Positions 1 through 8,498 of a stretch of DNA of 64,000 nt are shown here, one piece after another. Both the position numbers and the translations under genes were made by a program. The notes under the pieces are model-generated. The model had not been told where the DNA came from. It worked only from the letters and a program-made list of their open reading frames with translations, and ran no database searches. This DNA comes from an uncultured Fodinibius sp. GTDB taxonomy: Bacteria > Bacteroidota > Rhodothermia > Balneolales > Balneolaceae. Position 1 is the first letter of the stretch; every line of letters begins with the position of its first letter. Location: NCBI GenBank assembly GCA_913057775.1, contig CAJXOG010000008.1:62001-126000 (forward strand), given 5' to 3'.

Positions 1-854
1 GCAGCAACCGAAAAATTTATCACAGTAGCGCCGGCAATAAGCACGCCTACGGGAATACAGACAAGAAGATCAAAAATATTGCTGCCCAGTACGTTTGCCA
101 TTGAGGTGACGGGATCTCCTTTTTGAGCTTTCTTTATACTCACAAAGGCATCGGGAATGCTGGTACCGGCTGCAATTACAGAGATTCCCCAGAGGAATGA
201 GGGCGTGCCCAGTAGATTTCCAAACTCAATGGCCGAACGCACTAATAGCTCAACACCAATTAAAATTACCGCTAAGCTAACGATGAGTATGCCCCATTCT
301 TTTAACGGATTAATGTTGCTCGAGTCACGCTCAGATACATAGTCCATCGTATCCTGGTACTGTATAAAAATGTAGAAGCCATATAACAGCAGGGGAAGTA
401 AGGCTAAAAATCTATCCATTTCTCCTAAAATGATCCCTTCTTTTGCGCTAATGGGGTTAAAAATTGCGGCAAAAGAAAAGGTGATGATTAATACTGCAAC
501 TGAAATAATGTAGAACTGAGCTTCTTTATATACCAAGTCCCGGTTTGATTCCAGTGGATCTTTAGAAACCAACCCGGCAGCGGCGGGAATAATGAGGATG
601 TTAAAAATAGCAGAACCCACAATGGCTGCTACGCCCAAGTCAAACTCTCCATGTAAGATGGTAGACAGCACAACGGTAGCCAGTTCGGGAAAGCTGGATC
701 CGATAGCTACGACCAACGCTCCCTGTACAATATCGGGCAGCTCATAATAGGTTGATAATCCCTCGCTGGAGTGTTCTAACCAGTCGCTTCCTTTCCATAA
801 AATACCCGTAGCTATAATAGCTACAGCGGTCCATAGTAATAATGATAAAACCAT
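1..854 (-). CDS. Calcium/sodium antiporter family membrane protein (3' end outside window)
   Basis: This gene reads leftward out of the window from an ATG at 852-854; about 284 codons are visible and the stop lies beyond position 1. The protein is hydrophobic and carries the two alpha repeats of the CaCA cation-exchanger superfamily. The first is GSSFPELATVV near residue 58, the second GTSIPDAFVSI near residue 235, each with the acidic residue that binds the cation. The family exchanges Ca2+ (or K+) against Na+ or H+ across the cytoplasmic membrane. The first repeat is followed by GSAIFNILI and the second by GSNIFDLLV, as in YrbG-like exchangers. A ribosome-binding GGAG lies just upstream of the start (863-866). 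The family is certain; the exact ions cannot be told from sequence. Confidence 0.9.
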   Translation of the reverse strand, partial: MVLSLLLWTAVAIIATGILWKGSDWLEHSSEGLSTYYELPDIVQGALVVAIGSSFPELATVVLSTILHGEFDLGVAAIVGSAIFNILIIPAAAGLVSKDPLESNRDLVYKEAQFYIISVAVLIITFSFAAIFNPISAKEGIILGEMDRFLALLPLLLYGFYIFIQYQDTMDYVSERDSSNINPLKEWGILIVSLAVILIGVELLVRSAIEFGNLLGTPSFLWGISVIAAGTSIPDAFVSIKKAQKGDPVTSMANVLGSNIFDLLVCIPVGVLIAGATVINFSVA

Positions 855-897
855 TATTGCTCTCCTAAATTTATTAGTTGGTCGAATCTAATAAAAT

Positions 898-936
898 AAG
901 ATTCCCACTCTCAAAAAAGAAGAGAATGGGAATCTT
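898..936 (-). terminator. Rho-independent terminator after the DsrE-like gene
   Basis: A 10-bp perfect stem (898-907 with 927-936) extends through one mismatch into four more pairs and closes on an A-rich loop. On the minus strand it is followed by a T-rich stretch. It sits just after the stop of the DsrE-like gene and separates it from the exchanger gene. Confidence 0.75.
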
Positions 937-966
937 AGGGGACCATGGAAGAGCAAAAGTTATATT

Positions 967-1323
967 TTAAAATGTAATTATTTGATAGCCGTCAACAATA
1001 AAATTTCGCAGGCTGGGGTGTTGATCGTATTCATCAAGTAATTCTATATCAGTTTTTTTAATTTCTTTAAACACCCCAAAAGCTTTAGCGCAAAAACGGC
1101 AGGCACCGTGAATATTATCCTTAACGGCTGCATACAGCGGATGCACGTCATGTTCTTCATCCTCTAATGCAGGAATCCACTCAGTGCCGCCTCCGTCAAA
1201 AACAATTTTGACCTCATCGTTGTTATCTTGTAATTCTTTGGCCAGTTCAAGGGCGTTTACAATGCGTCCCAAAGATTCATGGGATTCTGTGTCGGCTAAA
1301 ACCACAATTGCTACTTTATTCAT
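967..1323 (-). CDS. DsrE/DsrF-like family protein
   Basis: This 118-residue protein has the size and layout of single-domain DsrE/F-like proteins: an N-terminal beta strand (KVAIVVLAD), an LxLAKEL helix, a second strand ending KIVFDGGG, and Cys84/Cys87 (HGACRFCAKAF) in the position where sulfur-relay members carry their active cysteine. Members carry or relay sulfane sulfur, or serve as small soluble redox proteins. The gene is transcribed divergently from the TlpA/CcdA-like pair, which also handles thiol chemistry. A dyad at 1363-1393 lies between the two transcription units. The family call is firm, but the specific substrate is unknown. Confidence 0.8.
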   Translation of the reverse strand: MNKVAIVVLADTESHESLGRIVNALELAKELQDNNDEVKIVFDGGGTEWIPALEDEEHDVHPLYAAVKDNIHGACRFCAKAFGVFKEIKKTDIELLDEYDQHPSLRNFIVDGYQIITF

Positions 1324-1362
1324 AAATCAGGGTTCCTTTTTGGTATTGGTGATACTTAGAGA

Positions 1363-1393
1363 TGATCACAAGAGATAAAATCTTACGTGATCA
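1363..1393. promoter_or_regulatory. Inverted repeat in the divergent dsrE-like/tlpA-like intergenic region
   Basis: TGATCAC at 1363-1369 is matched by GTGATCA at 1387-1393, with a smaller inner dyad AAGA/TCTT offset by one base. No T-run follows on either strand, so an operator is more likely than a terminator. The binding protein is unknown. Confidence 0.4.
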
Positions 1394-1496
1394 AAATATT
1401 GAAATCCTTTTTTGGTGGATGTAAATTGTCTCCGGCTAAATAATTTGAGTCATTTAGTAAGAATCTATCTGTTCAGTTGTTCTGAAATGTAAACAT

Positions 1497-2051
1497 ATGA
1501 ATAAAATGAAAATGGCTTATCCTATGAATAAACTGATAACCGGTGTAATTACAGTTTTTACCCTTTTTTTAATTGCTGCAGGTTGTTCTTCTGAACAAGC
1601 AGAATCCTCGAGTGAGGAAAACACTGAAGAATTGAAAAAAGCTCCCAATTTTGAAATTGCTACCATAGATGGAGATACCGTTAGCCTTCAGAAATCCATG
1701 GAGGAGAATAAACCACTGGTCGTATATTTTACAGCTTCCTGGTGTCCCATTTGTGCTAAGAACTGGCCCGTGCTATCTAAACTCTATCCCGAATACAAAG
1801 ACCGACTTAACTTAGTAGCTATTGGCATTGATCCCACCGACGATGAAGAAGTGATGAGAAAATTATCCGAAGAGGAAGGGTTTACTTTTCCTGTTACGAG
1901 AGGAGAGCCTGATATTATGAGAGCATTTGGTGTTCAATCTCAGGCTACAACAGTGGGAGTAAATACTGATGGTACCATTGCCTTTCAGAAAAACAAGACA
2001 GCGCTGAGTGAAGAAGAGTATCGGGAACTATTTGACCAGTTAGTTAACTAA
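1497..2051 (+). CDS. TlpA-like thioredoxin-fold lipoprotein
   Basis: A 184-residue redoxin/TlpA-family protein. The N-terminus carries a hydrophobic signal ending in the lipobox IAAGC, so the mature protein is probably a lipid-anchored periplasmic protein. The thioredoxin-like domain follows from about residue 45, with the active-site motif WCPIC (CxxC) near residues 82-86 and a later FPVTRG loop. Such proteins reduce periplasmic disulfides or act in cytochrome maturation. They take electrons from a CcdA/DsbD-type membrane protein, and such a gene starts 8 bases downstream (2059), so the two are almost certainly one operon and one pathway. Several in-frame ATGs exist; the one at 1524 would give a more usual signal peptide (MNKLITG). 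Confidence 0.9.
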   Translation: MNKMKMAYPMNKLITGVITVFTLFLIAAGCSSEQAESSSEENTEELKKAPNFEIATIDGDTVSLQKSMEENKPLVVYFTASWCPICAKNWPVLSKLYPEYKDRLNLVAIGIDPTDDEEVMRKLSEEEGFTFPVTRGEPDIMRAFGVQSQATTVGVNTDGTIAFQKNKTALSEEEYRELFDQLVN

Positions 2052-2058
2052 CTATTAT

Positions 2059-2727
2059 ATGGAATTTGTTTATTTCTCGTTTGTGCAGGGTGTTTTGGCT
2101 TTTCTAGCCCCTTGTGCAGTAGCGTTATTGCCCGGCTATATTGTGGCCTTTATATCCCGGGATTCACAGAAAAAGCCAGGCTTAGCCAGGCGTTTGTACC
2201 GTGGTTTAAAACTGGCTCTGTTAAGTATTTTGGGTATTTTAATAGTCTATGCCGTAGCTGGTGTACTAATTATTGTAGCTGCTCAAGTGCTTAAGGATTA
2301 CATGATGTGGATTACAATCGGCATGGGCGCAGTACTCATTGTGCTGGGGATTTTTATGGTGTTGGGGAAAGACATTTCATTTTCGATCAACATGAATAAT
2401 CCTACCGACAGAACTGAGGCGGTCGAAGCATTTGTCTTTGGGATTGCCTATGCTATTGGTGCCCTGGGATGTCTGTTTCCCCTGTTTTTAGTGGTGGCAA
2501 CGCAGGCAATGGCAGCTCCAACGATATGGATGGGCGCGTCTTATATCGGCGCGTATTTTGTTGGAATAAGCGGGATGATGATTACAACTATTGTACTTTC
2601 AACTTTTGCTAAAGATATGCTTATGAAGTATCTGCGAAAAATCCTTCCCCATATGGTACGAATTACTGGAGGCTTATTGATTCTAGCGGGTACCTATGTC
2701 ATCTACTATCAATCGGTGTTGATTTAG
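2059..2727 (+). CDS. CcdA/DsbD-like thiol-disulfide transporter
   Basis: A 222-residue polytopic membrane protein with about six transmembrane segments, the size of CcdA. TM1 contains FLAPCAVALLPGY and TM4 contains GALGCLFP; these two Cys positions pair in CcdA to pass reducing power from cytoplasmic thioredoxin to the periplasm. The usual SPC/TPC proline context is kept in the first motif (APC) but altered in the second (LGC). The gene follows the TlpA-like lipoprotein by 8 bases, so that protein is the likely electron acceptor. No cytochrome c synthesis genes lie nearby, so the pair may serve general thiol reduction. Confidence 0.85.
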   Translation: MEFVYFSFVQGVLAFLAPCAVALLPGYIVAFISRDSQKKPGLARRLYRGLKLALLSILGILIVYAVAGVLIIVAAQVLKDYMMWITIGMGAVLIVLGIFMVLGKDISFSINMNNPTDRTEAVEAFVFGIAYAIGALGCLFPLFLVVATQAMAAPTIWMGASYIGAYFVGISGMMITTIVLSTFAKDMLMKYLRKILPHMVRITGGLLILAGTYVIYYQSVLI

Positions 2728-2764
2728 TAGCAATTGTTATAAAAGGTAAGGAGTTCTATTCTTG

Positions 2765-2950
2765 CTAATTCGGCGGAAAGGTAAATACAAACTTTGCACC
2801 GTCATGATCATTGTTAATTTTTATATCGGCTTCAAGCTGAGCTGTGAAGGTCTCAATTAATATTGATCCGAGCGAGTCTCCGTCACCGAGCTCAAAATCG
2901 TCAGGAAGACCGGGTCCATTATAAGCAATAGTAAGATTTACCTTGTTCTA
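2765..2950 (-). pseudogene. Histidine-kinase C-terminal remnant (HATPase tail)
   Basis: Read on the minus strand, this stretch encodes about 61 residues of an HATPase_c tail. It contains YNGPGLPDDF (the G1 box, normally DNGxGLPxDF), a LGSILIETFTAQL helix and GAKFVFTFP at the end, with a stop at 2765-2767. The same arrangement occurs at the C-terminus of the intact kinase at 19968-21134 (NGVGLPDDF, LGMNLIRTLTNQL, GASFAMQF). No start codon or upstream kinase sequence is present, so this is a broken leftover of a HisKA_2-type kinase. Confidence 0.75.
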
Positions 2951-3221
2951 GGATTTGGATCCCAGAATGCATAAAACCCACTAAAAATATTATTCCTAAT
3001 AGCCGATTTGTCACCTAAATACTGATATAAAAAACCGTTGAGTAATCTAATATATTTAAAACAAAGTTACAGGCTGATAAGGTATAATTCCTTTATAAAC
3101 TGGTGTGAAAGTAATGTTTAATGTAAAAAAAGCTGTAGTAGTGTAGATCAAAAAAGGTAAGATGATTGGCATTGACTCCATCAAATAGTTAAACATTAAA
3201 TTATGAATAAAAAGAGAAGAT

Positions 3222-3638
3222 ATGGATCAACTAAATAAATTATCGGGAATAGCACACTGGTTACCAAGACTGTCGCTGGCAGCTATATTTATCTATCATG
3301 GTTTTCCAAAAGTAGCCATGACAGGAGATGTATCCGCAATGATGGGAATGCCTTTTGCAATGGTACTAATACTTGGTATTGCTGAAATTGGCGGCGCGTT
3401 ACTGATGTTATGGGGAGGTTTTGGTCCCGAATGGACAACACGTATGGCAGGATTAATTTTTACTGCTATTATGATTGGTGCCATTGTGATGGTACATGCC
3501 CAATATGGCTGGAACTCTATTAATATGGGCAATAACGGTGGCCGAGGAATGGAGTTTCAGGTACTCATAATTGCCGTGTCACTACTCTATGCTTTAAAGG
3601 GGAATTCGATTAAAAAGAAAGTTGAAGTCGCTGTTTAG
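3222..3638 (+). CDS. DoxX family membrane protein
   Basis: A 138-residue protein with four predicted transmembrane helices and the DoxX pattern: LPRLSLAAIFIYHGFPKV at the start, a central GIAEIGGALLMLWGG helix, and a QYGW segment before the last helix. DoxX-family proteins are small inner-membrane proteins linked to quinone or redox and thiol-stress functions, but their reaction is not settled. The start is supported by an AGAGAAG ribosome-binding site. The gene stands alone and ends at a strong terminator. Confidence 0.85.
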   Translation: MDQLNKLSGIAHWLPRLSLAAIFIYHGFPKVAMTGDVSAMMGMPFAMVLILGIAEIGGALLMLWGGFGPEWTTRMAGLIFTAIMIGAIVMVHAQYGWNSINMGNNGGRGMEFQVLIIAVSLLYALKGNSIKKKVEVAV

Positions 3639-3663
3639 ATCAATATACCATCCCATACCCACT

Positions 3664-3700
3664 AAAGGGGAAGGCTGGAAAATGCCTTCCCCTTTTTTTA
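3664..3700 (+). terminator. Rho-independent terminator after the DoxX gene
   Basis: A 9-bp perfect stem (GGGGAAGGC at 3667-3675 with GCCTTCCCC at 3684-3692), an 8-base loop and seven Ts directly after the stem. Confidence 0.9.
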
Positions 3701-3849
3701 TTTCTCTAAGTTATAGATAAGTTGGGAATAGCTCATAGAATGGCGCTAAAGAAACTGTTTTATAACAGGAACTATCACACTAGCTGTAAAGTCTCAATAT
3801 TGTACCTACGTTAAGGAGTCAATTTTTATTAAAAAGTATTTTCAACATT

Positions 3850-4086
3850 ATGTCTGATACACTAGGAAGAAACGATCCATGCCACTGTGGGAGTGGCCGT
3901 AAATACAAAAATTGTTGTCGTGAGAAGGATAATTCATCAATAACTTCCAAGTTAGGGATTGGTATTTTGGTGATTGCAGTGGTACTAGGCTTGTGGTTTA
4001 TGGGGTCTGCTCTATCGGGAGGTGATGGCACACCAGATTGCCCAACCGGACAAAGTTGGTCAGATGCACATCAGCACTGTCATTAA
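3850..4086 (+). CDS. SEC-C motif protein with a transmembrane helix
   Basis: A 78-residue protein starting with a canonical SEC-C zinc-binding motif (GRNDPCHCGSGRKYKNCC, residues 6-23), the metal site found at the C-terminus of SecA and in many small proteins. A single transmembrane helix follows (LGIGILVIAVVLGLWFMG). The short outer tail is Cys/His-rich (CPTGQSW, HQHCH) and may be a second metal site. The function of such membrane-tethered SEC-C proteins is not known. Confidence 0.75.
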   Translation: MSDTLGRNDPCHCGSGRKYKNCCREKDNSSITSKLGIGILVIAVVLGLWFMGSALSGGDGTPDCPTGQSWSDAHQHCH

Positions 4087-4106
4087 ACATGCTGATAAGC
4101 TAATAT

Positions 4107-4862
4107 CTACCTATGCTCAGGATTTGGATGATCAAACCGACAACCCGCCTCCCATTCTGATCGCTGGTTTCCATGAGCAGGAATTCCTCCTGCCTGATCG
4201 AGCATGTGAGCCATATGCATCAGGTTCCAGGTCATAAAGGTAGTATTGCGTTGGGTAAACTCATTATCAAATCCAACCGGACCATCTTCACTTTCATCAC
4301 CGTAGCTGGGACCCGGACCTGCTTCGCCAATCCATCCGGCGTCGGCTTGTGGCGGAATCACATATCCCAAGTGTTGCAGCCCATAGAGGATACTCATCGA
4401 GCAGTGCTTAATACCATCTTCATTACCGGTGATCAAGCAACCGCCCACCCGACCATAATATGCATATTGACCCTTCTCGTTTAGATTACCGGAATAGCCA
4501 TACAGACGCTCAATAACCTTGGTAGCAACCGAAGATTTTTCGCCCAGCCAGATTGGTGAGCCGATAACCAAAATATTAGCATCCATCACCTTTTGCTGAA
4601 TCTCCGGCCAGTCATCTTCCTCAAAGCCGTGTGCAGTCATATCCGGATACACCCCCGGAGCAATATTATAATCCACGGGACGAATTACCTCAGTTGATAC
4701 GTTATTCTTTTCCAGTATTGATTGTGAAACTTCAATAAGCGTTTCAGTATGAGATTCTTTGGGGTTCGGTTTGAGCGTGCAATTTAAAAAGAGTGCGCTC
4801 AGGTTAGAAAAATCCCATTCACTTTCACTACACAGTTCTTCCTGTTTTTTGCTAAGAGGCAT
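4107..4862 (-). CDS. Flavodoxin-fold NAD(P)H-dependent oxidoreductase family protein
   Basis: A 251-residue cytoplasmic protein of the flavodoxin-like NADPH-dependent FMN reductase type. It opens the fold with ALFLNCTLKPNP, the first strand and phosphate-binding loop. GSPIWLGEKSS is the isoalloxazine-binding loop, and GGCLITGNEDG is the next strand and loop. Members bind FMN and reduce quinones, flavins or azo compounds. The N-terminal ~20 residues (MPLSKKQEEL) are an extension before the core. The gene is convergent with the SEC-C gene, with 20 bases between their stops. Confidence 0.8.
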   Translation of the reverse strand: MPLSKKQEELCSESEWDFSNLSALFLNCTLKPNPKESHTETLIEVSQSILEKNNVSTEVIRPVDYNIAPGVYPDMTAHGFEEDDWPEIQQKVMDANILVIGSPIWLGEKSSVATKVIERLYGYSGNLNEKGQYAYYGRVGGCLITGNEDGIKHCSMSILYGLQHLGYVIPPQADAGWIGEAGPGPSYGDESEDGPVGFDNEFTQRNTTFMTWNLMHMAHMLDQAGGIPAHGNQRSEWEAGCRFDHPNPEHR

Positions 4863-4900
4863 AATAGTTTGATTATTTTGATGAGCAGTTTATAATGATT

Positions 4901-5362
4901 TTATGTTCCTTTAGCTGCAGTTTGGGCAAATTTTTGAAGGGCACCGCTAATTTTCTGAAGCTCTTGGTCACAACCCTCAATACTGTGGCGTTTTTTAAGA
5001 TAGTCGATGGTATTATATCCTATCTTAACTTGTCCGTCCTTATCTTCCCACACCAGCATCTTTTGCGGTAAATCAATGGCTACTGATGGTGCGCATTGCA
5101 TCAGCGGGGTGCCTAGTTTGGGGTTCCCAAAAATAAGTAAGGTTGTTGGGGTAAGTTGCATATCAACTAAGGCAGCCCCTTCTTGGTGATCCACTTTTTT
5201 AAAGATGGTGAGCCCGTTTTCTGTTAATACATTTTCGAGTCGGTCTGTTGTTTCTTCTACGGAATACCGGCTTTGAATGATTTCCATTCCATCTTGGCCA
5301 TTAGCAGGAATAACAGTTACACCCAACATAAATATGATCGTTGTTATAATTACTTTCTGCAT
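4901..5362 (-). CDS. DUF302 domain protein with signal peptide
   Basis: A 153-residue exported protein. A signal peptide (MQKVIITTIIFMLGVTVIPANG) precedes a DUF302 domain recognised by SVEETTDRLENVLTENGLTIF near the start, then HQEGAALVDMQL and TTLLIFGNPKLGTPLMQ. The domain has a small alpha/beta fold of unknown biochemical role and often sits near thiol or redox genes, as here. It lies 38 bases downstream of the flavodoxin-family gene on the same strand and may be co-transcribed with it. Confidence 0.85.
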   Translation of the reverse strand: MQKVIITTIIFMLGVTVIPANGQDGMEIIQSRYSVEETTDRLENVLTENGLTIFKKVDHQEGAALVDMQLTPTTLLIFGNPKLGTPLMQCAPSVAIDLPQKMLVWEDKDGQVKIGYNTIDYLKKRHSIEGCDQELQKISGALQKFAQTAAKGT

Positions 5363-5422
5363 ATCATCTTTTAATCTACAATTAGCACTACTGCGAAAAT
5401 AAAATCATACCTTATAATCAAT

Positions 5423-5556
5423 CCTCCTGTCCTCCCAGCCTTCGCCGAAGCTAAGCTACGGCTACGCGCAGGCAGGCTTTTCTAAGGAGGAACCCTTTTA
5501 GTAAATACTGCTTTATAGTCCCTCTTGGAGAAGAGGGATTTAGGGAGATTGATCTT
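5423..5556. repeat. REP-like intergenic repeat with nested hairpins
   Basis: A G+C-rich block (CTTCGCCGAAG palindrome at 5440-5450, followed by a GCGCAGGCAGGC stretch) is followed by a hairpin CCCTCTT/AAGAGGG with a GGAG loop (5520-5537). It differs from its A+T-rich surroundings and has no coding content. I recall similar blocks dispersed in related genomes, but only this copy was noticed here. Confidence 0.45.
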
Positions 5557-5577
5557 CATTATTAAACCCATTTTGAT

Positions 5578-6138
5578 TTAGTATTTATATCCCTGTATCT
5601 CTTCTTCATTGGTTTCAACGCCCAACCCCAATACCATGCGGTTCACAAAATTGAAATAGCTGATAACCAGCACTGCATCCAGAATGGCTCGATCAGATAA
5701 TCCCGTATTTTTAAGCGGAGTTATATACTTATCATCATCTATGCTATTGGGATTAAGCGTTAGTTCCCTTGCCAGCTGACAAAGTCGCTTGTCCACATTG
5801 TTGAGGTCCAGCTTATTATAATTATCACGAAGCTGTTTTACACGGTCACCATCTTTCCAATAGTGATTAAGTGCTTCGCCATGGTGCAGTTGACAGTATT
5901 CGCAATCATTCGTGGACGAAACTACAACGGCCATCATTTCGCGTTGGGCCCTGCTCAGTGGCGACTTGCTAAACATGATGGACATATAAAGATCCATATG
6001 CGCCGTAATCGTCTCGGGATTAAGGCTCTGTAGCTTGTGAATTTTTGCGAGTTTGCCCCGCTTTTGTTCAAGCTCTTCGTAGATCTCCTTGAGATTGCCC
6101 GTTGCCTCTTTGGGTTCAATAATGTCTATAAATGCCAT
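5578..6138 (-). CDS. AhpD-like/carboxymuconolactone decarboxylase family protein (peroxidase-related)
   Basis: A 186-residue protein of the AhpD-like fold. It contains the redox motif CEYCQLHHGEAL (CxxC followed by His four residues later) near residue 100, as in the uncharacterised peroxidase-related branch. SPLSRAQREMMAVVVSS before the motif and LDAVLVISYFNFVNRM near the end are typical helices of the fold. Members reduce peroxides or act as small thiol redox enzymes. A second relative lies at 16710-17267. The gene stands alone, facing the same way as the DUF3179 gene 40 bases upstream. Confidence 0.85.
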   Translation of the reverse strand: MAFIDIIEPKEATGNLKEIYEELEQKRGKLAKIHKLQSLNPETITAHMDLYMSIMFSKSPLSRAQREMMAVVVSSTNDCEYCQLHHGEALNHYWKDGDRVKQLRDNYNKLDLNNVDKRLCQLARELTLNPNSIDDDKYITPLKNTGLSDRAILDAVLVISYFNFVNRMVLGLGVETNEEEIQGYKY

Positions 6139-6179
6139 GCAGCTAGCGTATTTCCTTAACGGTTAAGTGAAACGATAAT

Positions 6180-7262
6180 TTAATTCCAGACAAAAAATTC
6201 ACCAAACGCAAACTCGTATCCATAATATGAGCGTGTGGGGGTAAGCTGTTCTCCTTGTCGTGGTCCTTCGACGGCACGTCCCATAGCATTCCATCGGTTG
6301 CCCTCTTGGTCTTTCAAAATAACGGGTAAAGAATTTTGTACAGGTTCGAAATTTAAGGTTGTTCCGTCGGGAAGTTGTTTTTCAAATCCAATTACAAAGT
6401 CTAAATCTGAACTACCGGCAACAATATATTCTGTATCTCCAATTTCTCCCCTTTTCAGACTAATTCCGGAATCAAAATCTTGGAGTGTATAAATGATAGT
6501 GCTAGCCAAATCAATATCAATATCTTTTTCAATTACGATGTATTCACGTTTTTTATAAGTTTGGACGATTTTATCATCTACCGTTAATGGAAATAAGGGA
6601 GGAGTGTCTTCTTCAAGATAATTTTCGCCGTAAAGAAATATACTATAGTCTCTGTTATATCCTGTTTCAGTCGTTAGGACTTGAGCATCAGGAAATAGCT
6701 GTTTCCAAGTGGACCACTTAGTTTGAAATACTTGTAATGTTTTAAGTTGTTCTCCTTTTCGGGGGCCATTGACTCCGCGCATCTGCATTTGTGAGTAGTT
6801 AGTACCTGTTTTACGATCATAAGGAATGAGGTTATTGCGAAATAGAAGTCCTGATACTCCAAATTCAACTGGTTCTCCATCAATTAGGCGTTCAAAAGCA
6901 ATGCCTGTACCTGTTAGCGGGCAGTATGTAAAACAGACCGGAAGATTCCCAAATTGATCATTTGTTATTTCATGGTGGTCCATAACCTGGTGTGGATACC
7001 CCTTTATTATATCACCATGACGAACGCCGGTGATTAGACGCTCATTATTAACGTATTCAATTTCGTGTGTGGGTTTAAATTTGGGATCATCAATAGAGGG
7101 AATTCCATCTTTTGGTACTCCTCCGTTTATGACCTGTTCATTTGGGATCAGCCAATTACTGTTATTTGAAGAGTCGTCATTTCCAGAATTGGATGTGACT
7201 CCACTACAAGCGGTGAACAGCAAGAAAAGGCTGGATAAAAGTAGGGCGTTAGATTTCTTCAT
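6180..7262 (-). CDS. DUF3179 domain lipoprotein
   Basis: A 360-residue DUF3179 protein with a lipoprotein signal (LLFTACSG), so it is probably anchored in the envelope. The family hallmarks are GGVPKDGIPSIDDPKF, the segment YPHQVMDHHEITND, the cysteine region VCFTYCPLTG, and FGVSGLLFRNNLIPYDR. In the paralogue at 9718 the cysteine motif is CPLC; here the second Cys is replaced by Thr (CPLT), although another Cys lies four residues upstream. The family's function is unknown; repeated Cys and His motifs suggest metal or redox chemistry. The β-barrel gene at 7280-8236 is just upstream on the same strand, 17 bases away, so the two are probably co-transcribed. Confidence 0.85.
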   Translation of the reverse strand: MKKSNALLLSSLFLLFTACSGVTSNSGNDDSSNNSNWLIPNEQVINGGVPKDGIPSIDDPKFKPTHEIEYVNNERLITGVRHGDIIKGYPHQVMDHHEITNDQFGNLPVCFTYCPLTGTGIAFERLIDGEPVEFGVSGLLFRNNLIPYDRKTGTNYSQMQMRGVNGPRKGEQLKTLQVFQTKWSTWKQLFPDAQVLTTETGYNRDYSIFLYGENYLEEDTPPLFPLTVDDKIVQTYKKREYIVIEKDIDIDLASTIIYTLQDFDSGISLKRGEIGDTEYIVAGSSDLDFVIGFEKQLPDGTTLNFEPVQNSLPVILKDQEGNRWNAMGRAVEGPRQGEQLTPTRSYYGYEFAFGEFFVWN

Positions 7263-7279
7263 TGCATTGGTTGTTTGGA

Positions 7280-8236
7280 TTAAAAAATCACCTTTTCTCC
7301 AAAATTATAGAAAATTGAAATTGAAGTAGTGTAACTTGTTGTTGGTTGTAAACCATTTAAATATTGATAAACAGGAATTTTGCCGGATATTTTAGCAGAA
7401 AGCCCTTTTGTAAATTGATATTGTAGTGCGGGTTCTAAAGAAATCCATTTGCCTCCTGTGTTGGGTAGGGGGTTCCCATTGCGCTGGTCGGAACTTGTTG
7501 AACGATAACTGAGCATGGCTACATATGATAAATCTGAGAACAGTTTGTCAGTGATACCTGTATTGACAACCCATTCATTTCCAAACTTATATTTATCATT
7601 TTGATCGAAACGTTCAGCACTTCCGGTAAGTCTAAAAGTGTTATAGATAAAGAAATTTATAGTTGAAGCGGGAGCAAAAGTTTTTGAAAAATAAGACCAT
7701 GCAATTCCATCCCACGCACCAGTTCCCGGTTGCATATCCAGGTTCAAAGCTATGTTATCTTCTTTCAATGATGTTTTGCCCAATGGCGTCTTAGCCCCGC
7801 CCCCAATAGCCAGTTGATACTGTTCGTTCATTGTATTTTGATGCAGCACATATTTAAGAAGTATTACTCCGTCACCTATGCCACGAGTAATCAATTCCTC
7901 ATTATTTGCAATTGACAGTCTTTGTTTTTGAACATAGGTAAGCGTACCCGAAATAGTGAGTCGATTTGTAATACCGTAATTAATTTCCAAAAGAGAAGAC
8001 TGTGTATTACGTTCTACTGTATTGTTTTCGAGCTGTTGGCTGCCTGTGTAAAGGTTGTCAATTTCTTTGAATTCATAAGTAAGACCTACAAAAAGATTGC
8101 CTTTTGAGGCGGTACTAATGCTCTGCGAGCTAATTAAGGGTGCACCCGCACAGCTACAGGTTTGTGCCAGATTTATGTTTGGCAGTACCAAGCATAAAAG
8201 AAGTGAGACAGCCCATATTTTTGAAGAGTTCTTCAT
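7280..8236 (-). CDS. Predicted outer-membrane beta-barrel protein
   Basis: A 318-residue protein with a Sec signal peptide ending INLAQ, then an early Cys-rich stretch (TCSCAGAP). After it come alternating amphipathic strands typical of outer-membrane barrels (GNLFVGLTYEFKEI, LTISGTLTYVQKQ, GLSAKISGKIPVYQYL, TSISIFYNFGEKVIF), with an aromatic C-terminal residue. It is probably a channel or transport barrel like the poorly characterised COG4313-type proteins. It lies directly upstream of the DUF3179 lipoprotein, so the two may act together on the same substrate. No substrate can be named. Confidence 0.7.
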   Translation of the reverse strand: MKNSSKIWAVSLLLCLVLPNINLAQTCSCAGAPLISSQSISTASKGNLFVGLTYEFKEIDNLYTGSQQLENNTVERNTQSSLLEINYGITNRLTISGTLTYVQKQRLSIANNEELITRGIGDGVILLKYVLHQNTMNEQYQLAIGGGAKTPLGKTSLKEDNIALNLDMQPGTGAWDGIAWSYFSKTFAPASTINFFIYNTFRLTGSAERFDQNDKYKFGNEWVVNTGITDKLFSDLSYVAMLSYRSTSSDQRNGNPLPNTGGKWISLEPALQYQFTKGLSAKISGKIPVYQYLNGLQPTTSYTTSISIFYNFGEKVIF

Positions 8237-8498
8237 ACCGCTGAAAGTGGTTCTTATTTTAGGTGATATCGTATATTACTTATATGTAATATCTATCTAC
8301 ATTTCCTGATGAACTGAATAAGGATTTTCTTACCCAAACTTTTTAATTCCAATCGGTTTATTGCTTTGATAACTATCCCGCCACGAAAAGCAGTTAGGTA
8401 AGATTGTTGGTTGCTAATTCGTCTTTGTACCTATAAAGGCTAAGTCGGGGATACAGAAATGGATGAGAAAAAGCTGAAAGAGAATCGGTTTTATTTGA

